In this document: positions 1 to 6,260 of the stretch, in pieces
Numbering within the stretch: the first letter of the stretch is position 1
Layout of the letters: each line of letters begins with the position of its first letter
Assembly: GCA_003527165.1 (NCBI GenBank)
Contig: DPSI01000317.1
Span: 1-6,260, forward strand
Reading direction: 5' to 3'
Length of the DNA stretch: 6,260 nucleotides
Source: Pseudomonas sp.
Lineage (GTDB): Bacteria; Pseudomonadota; Gammaproteobacteria; Pseudomonadales; Pseudomonadaceae
Made by a program: the position numbers and the translations under genes
Notes under the pieces: generated by a model
Databases searched by the model: none
What the model saw: only the letters and a program-made list of their open reading frames with translations
Told to the model about the DNA's origin: nothing

Positions 1-1803
<1,803 letters not shown>

Positions 1804-1843
1804 CGAATTCATAACTAACTGATCTCTGCAACAGGAGTGCTAC

Positions 1844-2173
1844 ATGAGCTTTCTGATTCCCGCCGCCTACGCTCAAGAGGCTGCCGCTGGTCCCGCTGGC
1901 AGTGGCTTCGAGTGGCTGTTCCTGGTCGGCTTTCTGGTCATCTTCTACCTGATGATCTGGCGTCCACAGGCCAAACGCGCCAAAGAACACAAAAACCTGA
2001 TCGGCGGCCTGCAGAAGGGTGACGAAGTTGTTACTTCGGGTGGTATCGCTGGCAAGGTCACCAAGGTCTCCGATGACTTCGTCGTGATCGAAGTTTCCGA
2101 TTCGGTGGAGCTGAAGTTCCAGAAGGTGGCGATTGCCGCAACGCTGCCCAAAGGCACGCTGAAAGCCATCTGA
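1844..2173 (+). CDS. yajC: Sec translocon accessory subunit YajC
   Basis: YajC is a small inner-membrane protein that associates with SecD and SecF in the Sec holo-translocon; its exact role is unsettled and it is generally dispensable. The product has 109 residues, normal for the family. A short N-terminal segment (MSFLIPAAYA) and a low-complexity Ala/Gly stretch precede one membrane helix at about 22-39 (WLFLVGFLVIFYLMIW). The helix is followed by the basic RPQAKRAKEHK motif and the cytoplasmic domain with LQKGDEVVTSGGIAGKV (about 56-72). The start is fixed by AGGAG at 1833-1837, six bases before ATG. It lies 40 bases after tgt with no visible terminator between, so it is probably in the same transcript, and it precedes secD, as in many proteobacteria. 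Confidence 0.98.
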   Translation: MSFLIPAAYAQEAAAGPAGSGFEWLFLVGFLVIFYLMIWRPQAKRAKEHKNLIGGLQKGDEVVTSGGIAGKVTKVSDDFVVIEVSDSVELKFQKVAIAATLPKGTLKAI

Positions 2174-2197
2174 GCTGACTTCTACTCAACACAACGA

Positions 2198-2218
2198 CGG
2201 GGCGCGCAAGGCGCCCCG
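2198..2218 (+). other. Intercistronic GC-rich hairpin between yajC and secD
   Basis: CGGGGCGC (2198-2205) and GCGCCCCG (2211-2218) form a perfect 8-bp stem, all G-C pairs, around a five-base loop (GCAAG). The following bases (CGTCATTAGACGG) contain no T-run, so it does not look like a normal intrinsic terminator. It starts 24 bases after the yajC stop and ends 21 bases before the secD ATG. It could protect the yajC 3' end, cause partial termination, or affect secD translation. The pairing is seen in the sequence; the function is inference. Confidence 0.55.
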
Positions 2219-2239
2219 CGTCATTAGACGGGCTGCGTC

Positions 2240-4108
2240 ATGCTCAATAGATTCCCTCTCTGGAAATACCTGCTGATAGTGGTAGTGCTAGGCATTGCCT
2301 TCATTTATTCAGCACCCAACCTCTATCCGGACGATCCGGCCGTTCAGATTACCGGCGCCGCGACCTCGCTCGACGTCACCGAAGCCGATCTCGACCGCGC
2401 TAGCAAGGCGCTTGCCGAGGCCGGAATCGCAGTCAAGGCGGTGAGCCTGGACGAGCAAGGGCGTGGAGGTCTGTTGCGACTGACCGATCAGGATGATCAG
2501 CTGCCGGCCAAGGATGTGGTGCGTCGTGCATTGGGCGATGCTTACGTGGTGGCGCTCAACCTTGCCCCTACGACGCCCGACTGGCTGCGAGATCTGGGCG
2601 CGAGCCCGATGAAGCTGGGTCTGGATCTTTCAGGTGGGGTGCACTTCCGACTCGAAGTCGACATGGACAAAGCCATCGAGACACGTCTCAACGTCTATGA
2701 AGGCGAGGTCAAGAGCCTGTTGCGCAAGGAGCGAGTGCGTTATCGCAGTCTTCCGCAGGCCGCCGATGCCGTGCAGCTCGGCTTCACCGACGAGGCAACG
2801 CTTTCGGCGGCTCAGTCGCTGATCCGCAAGAATTTCAACGATTTCGAGCTGACCACCAGCGAGCGCAATGGCCAGCAGGTGCTTCGCCTGGCGATTACCG
2901 AGGCCAAGCTGGCGGAGATTCGTGAGTATTCGATCAAGCAGAACCTGACGACCGTGCGCAACCGGGTCAATGAGCTTGGGGTCTCCGAGCCGTTGGTTCA
3001 GCGCCAGGGCGCCAACCGCATCGTCGTCGAGCTTCCGGGCGTGCAGGACACCGCCGAAGCCAAGCGCATCCTGGGCAAGACCGCCAACCTCGAGTTTCGC
3101 CTGGCTGCCGAGGCCGATGCCGCGCGCGCCACGACCGAGACCTTCGAGTTTCGCGAGCAGGGCCGTCCGCCTGTACAGCTCGAGCGCAGCCTGATCATCA
3201 CCGGTGATCAGGTCACCGACGCTCAGGCCAGCTACGACGAAAATGGCCGTCCGCAGGTGAACATCCGCCTGGATGGTCATGGCGGCGACCTGATGAACCG
3301 CGCCACCCGTAACAATGTCGGTCGCAGCATGGCGGTAATCTTCATCGAGCAGCGCCCGACCACCCGCTACGTCAGGCAGGTGGTGGATGGTGTCGAGCAG
3401 GAGGTGCGCGTCGAGACCTTTCAGGAAGAGAAGAAGATCATCAGCCTGGCGACCATCCAGTCGCCGCTGGGTAGCCAGTTCCGTATCACCGGTCTGGATG
3501 GTCAGGGCGAATCCTCCGAGCTGGCGTTGCTGCTGCGTGCCGGCGGCCTCGCTGCGCCGATGTATTTTGCCGAAGAGCGCACCATTGGCCCAAGCCTGGG
3601 CGCCGAGAACATCAAATTGGGCATCGAAGCGGCGATGTGGGGCTTTCTCTTCGTCGCGGTATTCATGGTGCTGATCTATAAGTTCTTCGGGGTGCTCGCC
3701 ACGATCGCGCTGCTGTTCAACATGGTGGTGCTGACCGCGCTGATGTCGATGCTCGGCGCCACGCTGACGCTGCCTGGCATCGCCGGTATCGTGCTGACGA
3801 TGGGTATGGCGGTGGACGCCAACGTGTTGATCTTCTCGCGTATCCGGGAAGAGATAGCCAACGGCATGTCGATCCAGCGGGCCATCCATGAAGGCTTCGA
3901 CCGGGCCTTTTCCGCAATCGTTGACGGCAACCTGACCACGCTACTGGTCGGGGGCATTCTGTTCGCGATGGGGACCGGTCCGATCAAGGGCTTCGCCGTT
4001 ACCCTCTCGCTCGGGATCATGACTTCCATGTTCACCGCCATCATCGTGACCCGCGCCATGGTCAACCTGATCTACGGTGGCCGCGATCTCAAGAAGTTGT
4101 GGATTTAA
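2240..4108 (+). CDS. secD: Protein translocase subunit SecD
   Basis: SecD forms a proton-driven complex with SecF that helps pull secreted proteins through SecYEG from the periplasmic side. The product has 622 residues, against about 615-620 in relatives. Helix 1 is at about 8-24. The large periplasmic region (about 25-455) includes KLGLDLSGGVHF (125-136), NLTTVRNRVNELGV (235-248), ELPGVQDTAEAKRILG (264-279) and the GLAAPMYFAEERTIGPSLG block (436-454). Five more helices follow at about 464-484, 485-506, 511-532, 556-578 and 581-612. D526 in GMAVDANVLIFSRIREE matches the proton-relay aspartate of E. coli SecD (D519). The MLNRFPLWKYL start agrees with pseudomonad SecD, but the ribosome-binding site is weak (ACGGG, 2228-2232), 66 bases after yajC and just behind a hairpin. 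Lower expression than yajC is therefore plausible (inference). Confidence 0.98.
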   Translation: MLNRFPLWKYLLIVVVLGIAFIYSAPNLYPDDPAVQITGAATSLDVTEADLDRASKALAEAGIAVKAVSLDEQGRGGLLRLTDQDDQLPAKDVVRRALGDAYVVALNLAPTTPDWLRDLGASPMKLGLDLSGGVHFRLEVDMDKAIETRLNVYEGEVKSLLRKERVRYRSLPQAADAVQLGFTDEATLSAAQSLIRKNFNDFELTTSERNGQQVLRLAITEAKLAEIREYSIKQNLTTVRNRVNELGVSEPLVQRQGANRIVVELPGVQDTAEAKRILGKTANLEFRLAAEADAARATTETFEFREQGRPPVQLERSLIITGDQVTDAQASYDENGRPQVNIRLDGHGGDLMNRATRNNVGRSMAVIFIEQRPTTRYVRQVVDGVEQEVRVETFQEEKKIISLATIQSPLGSQFRITGLDGQGESSELALLLRAGGLAAPMYFAEERTIGPSLGAENIKLGIEAAMWGFLFVAVFMVLIYKFFGVLATIALLFNMVVLTALMSMLGATLTLPGIAGIVLTMGMAVDANVLIFSRIREEIANGMSIQRAIHEGFDRAFSAIVDGNLTTLLVGGILFAMGTGPIKGFAVTLSLGIMTSMFTAIIVTRAMVNLIYGGRDLKKLWI

Positions 4109-4120
4109 GGGGCTAGCACG

Positions 4121-5029
4121 ATGAAACGCGTAATCAATTTCATGGGCGTGCGTCATGTGGCGTTTGCCCTGACCGTACTGCTCACGATTGCCTCGCTCGG
4201 TAGCCTGGCGGTGAAAGGGCTGAATTTCGGTCTCGACTTCACCGGTGGCACATTGATCGAGCTGTCTTATGAACAGCCGGTGGCCCTGGATCAGGTGCGG
4301 GCACAGCTCTCGCGTTCCGGTTTCGGCGATGCCGTGGTACAGAGCTTTGGTGCCACCACCGACGTGTTGGTGAGGATGCCGGGCGACGATCCGATGCTCG
4401 GCGAGCGTATCGCCGACGCGCTGCGAGGCGATGAAAACGCCAGTGCCGTCACTGTCAAGCGCGTCGAGTTCGTTGGGCCGGCCGTGGGCGAGGAGCTGTG
4501 CGACCAAGGCGGGCTGGGGATGTTGCTCGCCCTGGGCGGGATTCTCGTCTATGTCGCCTTTCGCTTTCAGTGGAAGTTCGGCCTGGGTGCGGTGCTTTCG
4601 CTGTTCCATGACGTAATTCTGGTGCTGGGTGTCTTTTCCTTGTTCCAGATTTCGTTCGACCTGACGGTGCTCGCCGCAGTGCTCGCAGTTATCGGTTACT
4701 CGCTCAACGACACCATCGTTATCTTCGACCGGATACGTGAAAACTTCCGCATCCTGCGCAAGGCGGAGCTGCTTGAGAACATCAATATTTCAACCACGCA
4801 GACTTTGCTGCGTACTCTGGCTACCTCAGTGTCCACCCTGTTGGCGGTCGGTGCGCTGATGTTCTTCGGGGGGGAGAATCTCTGGGGCTTCTCATTGGCG
4901 CTGCTGATCGGCGTCGGCGCGGGTACCTACTCGTCGGTATATGTCGCGGGGATATTGCTGGTATGGCTGAAGCTCTCTCGCGACGATCTGATTCCACCTG
5001 TTGTCGAAGAGGTCGATGAGCGCCCCTAA
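4121..5029 (+). CDS. secF: Protein translocase subunit SecF
   Basis: SecF is the partner of SecD in the proton-driven SecDF complex of the inner membrane. The product has 302 residues, normal for Pseudomonas. Helix 1 is at about 13-31. The short periplasmic domain carries GLNFGLDFTGGTLIEL (33-48) and VKRVEFVGPAVGEEL (112-126). The remaining helices are at about 131-148, 153-176, 180-202, 232-250 and 258-284, with the family motif GYSLNDTIVIFDRIRENFR at 192-210. The Shine-Dalgarno-like AAGGGG (4107-4112) begins in the secD stop codon, eight bases before ATG. This arrangement suggests coupled translation and equal amounts of SecD and SecF. C127 (EELCDQGG) stands where I remember arginine in related Pseudomonas proteins; E. 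coli differs here too, so it is probably harmless. The charged C-terminal tail (VVEEVDERP) is typical. Confidence 0.98.
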   Translation: MKRVINFMGVRHVAFALTVLLTIASLGSLAVKGLNFGLDFTGGTLIELSYEQPVALDQVRAQLSRSGFGDAVVQSFGATTDVLVRMPGDDPMLGERIADALRGDENASAVTVKRVEFVGPAVGEELCDQGGLGMLLALGGILVYVAFRFQWKFGLGAVLSLFHDVILVLGVFSLFQISFDLTVLAAVLAVIGYSLNDTIVIFDRIRENFRILRKAELLENINISTTQTLLRTLATSVSTLLAVGALMFFGGENLWGFSLALLIGVGAGTYSSVYVAGILLVWLKLSRDDLIPPVVEEVDERP

Positions 5030-5041
5030 CTTTGGCTTGTT

Positions 5042-5068
5042 GAACTTCTGGCGGGCTGAGGTGCCTAA
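5042..5068 (+). promoter_or_regulatory. Candidate AlgU/RpoE-type (extracytoplasmic stress sigma factor) promoter for the glycine-zipper gene
   Basis: GAACTT at 5042-5047 is identical to the -35 consensus of AlgU/sigmaE promoters. Sixteen bases later CCTAA (5064-5068) is one base from the TCTAA form of the -10 element, and 16 is a usual spacing for this class. Transcription would begin near 5074-5076, leaving a leader of about 35 bases before the ATG at 5111. A small glycine-zipper envelope protein is a sensible target for envelope-stress control. The motif match is seen directly; activity is inferred, and short motifs of this kind also occur by chance. Confidence 0.4.
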
Positions 5069-5098
5069 CGGCGCGCCGCGGGCCTGGCCCGTCAGAAG
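5045..5098 (+). repeat. 12-bp inverted repeat in the secF/glycine-zipper gap
   Basis: CTTCTGGCGGGC (5045-5056) pairs with GCCCGTCAGAAG (5087-5098) over all 12 positions, 11 as Watson-Crick pairs and one as G-U. The loop is 30 bases, GC-rich, and contains the palindrome GGCGCGCC. No T-run follows, so it is not a standard terminator; the next bases are the purine-rich ribosome-binding region. Its left arm overlaps the candidate -35 element. It could act as a 3' end or processing structure for secD-secF mRNA, or as a leader structure for the next gene. Confidence 0.5.
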
Positions 5099-5110
5099 AA
5101 GAGAGAGTCA

Positions 5111-5644
5111 ATGAATAAGTCGATGCTGGTTGGTAGTGTTCTGGGTGCTGTCGTCGCTACTGCTGGCGGTGCATTCGCCACCTATGCGCTGGTCGATCGG
5201 GGGCCGCAATTCGCTGAAGTGCTGGCGGTTGAGCCAATCAAGGAAACCATCGAGACCCCGCGTGAGGTTTGCCGAGAAGTGGCTGTCACGCGGCAGAAAC
5301 CAGTGCAGGACTCCAATCGAATTGCCGGTACGGCAGTGGGTGCGGTCGTGGGTGGGTTACTGGGCAATCAGGTCGGGGGTGGCAACGGCAAGAAGATTGC
5401 CACCGTTGTCGGTGCGGTAGGCGGTGGTTATGCTGGCCATCAGGTACAGGGCCGTATGCAGGCCAATGACACCTATAACTCTACGGAAACCCGCTGCAGC
5501 ACTGTAACCGACAGCCACGACAAGGTCGTCGGCTACGACGTCAAATATGATCTCGACGGCGAGATCGGTCAGGTTCGGATGGATCGCGATCCCGGTAGCA
5601 AGATTCCGTTTCGCGATGGTCAGTTAGTACTGACGCAACAGTGA
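5111..5644 (+). CDS. Glycine-zipper (2TM) envelope protein of unknown function
   Basis: The product has 177 residues. A hydrophobic N-terminal segment at about 5-27 (MLVGSVLGAVVATAGGAFATYAL) looks like a signal anchor or signal peptide; there is no lipobox cysteine, so it is not an obvious lipoprotein. A linker (28-70) leads to a double glycine zipper: G73, G77, G81, G85 and G89 are spaced every four residues, then after NGKK come G101, G105 and G109. This is the pattern of the glycine-zipper 2TM / Rickettsia 17-kDa antigen superfamily, found in SlyB-like outer-membrane proteins. The C-terminal part (about 118-177) is polar and charged. Two cysteines, C54 and C129, flank the zipper and could form a disulfide in the periplasm (inference). 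The ATG at 5111 follows a purine-rich AGAGAG (5102-5107), an imperfect ribosome-binding site with short spacing. The gene lies 81 bases after secF, possibly with its own promoter, and ends before a strong terminator. I recall a homologue at this locus in P. aeruginosa, but no established function. Confidence 0.9.
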   Translation: MNKSMLVGSVLGAVVATAGGAFATYALVDRGPQFAEVLAVEPIKETIETPREVCREVAVTRQKPVQDSNRIAGTAVGAVVGGLLGNQVGGGNGKKIATVVGAVGGGYAGHQVQGRMQANDTYNSTETRCSTVTDSHDKVVGYDVKYDLDGEIGQVRMDRDPGSKIPFRDGQLVLTQQ

Positions 5645-5659
5645 GCTGAACCTGAAAAC

Positions 5660-5688
5660 AAAAAAAACGCCCGTTTGGGCGTTTTTTT
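5660..5688. terminator. Bidirectional intrinsic terminator between the glycine-zipper gene and suhB
   Basis: CGCCC (5668-5672) and GGGCG (5677-5681) form a stem around a GTTT loop. It is preceded by eight A (5660-5667) and followed by seven T (5682-5688), which extend the pairing to about 12 bp. On the + strand the T-run ends the glycine-zipper transcript 16 bases past its stop. On the - strand the A-run reads as a U-tract and ends suhB transcripts 12 bases past the suhB stop. Confidence 0.93.
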
Positions 5689-5699
5689 CGAGCCGTTTC

Positions 5700-6260
5700 C
5701 TAGCGCTTCAATGAGGGCGTCAGGTGTGGCTGGATTGCGGTCAGCACGGCTTTGAAGCACTTGGTATTGCCCGCAACGATCTGGCCTTTCTCAAGAAAGT
5801 CGTGGCTGCCGCTGAAGTCGCTGACCAGCCCGCCTGCTTCCTGGATCAATAACGCGCCTGCGGCCATGTCCCATTCGGAGAGACCGAATTCCCAGAAGGC
5901 GTCATAGCGACCGGCTGCTACATAGGCGAGATCCAGGCTGGCGGCGCCGGCGCGACGCAGGCCTGCCGTTTGCCCGACCAGGCTGCGGAACATGTTGAGG
6001 TAGCTGTCCAGATTGTCCATTTGCCCGTCGCGGAACGGGAAGCCGGTGCCGAGTAGGGCGCCTTCTAGACTCTTGCGCGTGCTTACGCGCAGGCGACGTC
6101 CGTTGAGTGCGGCGCCACGGCCACGGCTCGCAGTGAATTCTTCCTGGCGTACCGGGTCGAGGACCACCGCATGCTCAAGGCGGCCGCGGTATTTGCATGC
6201 GATGCTGACGGCATAATGCGGGACCCCACGCAGGAAGTTGGTCGTGCCATCCAGCGGGTC
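5700..6260 (-). CDS. suhB: Inositol monophosphatase family protein SuhB, 5'-truncated by window edge
   Basis: SuhB belongs to the Mg2+-dependent inositol monophosphatase family. In E. coli it also joins the Nus-factor antitermination complex on rRNA operons, and in P. aeruginosa it has been linked to virulence-gene control. The frame is open to the right edge, so a GTG at 6165-6167 is internal. 186 residues are visible, beginning at metal-binding motif 1, DPLDGTTNF (6260-6234), whose two aspartates match E. coli D84 and D87. The second motif, WDMAAG, lies near 5873-5856 and its aspartate codon is 5868-5870. It is followed by EAGGLVSDFSG, and the C-terminus ends in SLKR, much like the E. coli DALKR end. 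Roughly 84 N-terminal residues are missing compared with the ~267-residue E. coli protein. It runs convergently to the secDF side, ending with TAG at 5702-5700 and sharing the terminator. The conserved end and gene order favour SuhB over another family member. Confidence 0.94.
   Translation of the reverse strand, partial: DPLDGTTNFLRGVPHYAVSIACKYRGRLEHAVVLDPVRQEEFTASRGRGAALNGRRLRVSTRKSLEGALLGTGFPFRDGQMDNLDSYLNMFRSLVGQTAGLRRAGAASLDLAYVAAGRYDAFWEFGLSEWDMAAGALLIQEAGGLVSDFSGSHDFLEKGQIVAGNTKCFKAVLTAIQPHLTPSLKR

Noticed and set aside
3202..3218. CGGTGA / TCACCG inverted repeat with a five-base loop
   Set aside because: It lies inside the secD coding sequence and encodes conserved residues (TGDQVTD). 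A 6-bp stem is expected by chance at this GC content.
2630..3889. Long open frame of 419 codons antisense to secD
   Set aside because: The translation is rich in His, Arg and Gln with no recognisable domain, as expected from the opposite strand of a GC-rich gene. It lies wholly inside secD, which is certain.
3941..4609. 222-codon open frame antisense across the secD-secF junction
   Set aside because: It overlaps two well-identified genes, its composition is typical of antisense GC-rich frames, and there is no plausible ribosome site or protein motif.
5071..5078. GC palindrome in the loop of the inverted repeat, considered as an operator half-site
   Set aside because: GGCGCGCC-type palindromes are common by chance in GC-rich DNA, and there is no second copy or known operator match.

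Overview
The window is an ordinary stretch of a gammaproteobacterial chromosome, most likely Pseudomonas in the broad sense. The protein sequences read like pseudomonad orthologues. The gene order queA-tgt-yajC-secD-secF, then a glycine-zipper gene, then a convergent suhB matches what I remember of the P. aeruginosa PA3824-PA3818 region. A P. stutzeri-like lineage is possible, but I cannot settle the species from sequence alone. Base composition is GC-rich and even, and I see no sign of mobile DNA or recent transfer.

Layout: (1) Positions 1-673 hold the C-terminal two thirds of queA on the + strand, cut by the window edge. (2) tgt (670-1803) overlaps the queA stop through ATGA. Tgt inserts preQ1 into tRNA and QueA then builds the cyclopentene ring, so these are consecutive steps of queuosine synthesis. 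(3) yajC (1844-2173), secD (2240-4108) and secF (4121-5029) encode the SecDF-YajC accessory complex of the Sec translocon. A strong GC hairpin without a U-tract lies between yajC and secD. The secF ribosome-binding site begins in the secD stop codon. (4) An 81-base gap (5030-5110) holds a candidate extracytoplasmic sigma factor (AlgU/RpoE-like) promoter and a 12-bp inverted repeat that overlap. (5) A small envelope protein with a glycine-zipper domain follows (5111-5644). (6) A bidirectional intrinsic terminator (5660-5688) separates it from suhB, which runs leftwards from the right edge (visible 5700-6260) and lacks its N-terminal third.

The five + strand genes from queA to secF are tightly packed and probably co-transcribed from a promoter left of the window. 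The glycine-zipper gene may be read both by run-through from secF and from its own stress promoter. I found no undescribed multi-gene system. The parts that deserve a second look are the non-coding gaps before secD and before the glycine-zipper gene, and that gene's unknown role beside SecDF. No gene-free stretch exceeds about 80 bases.
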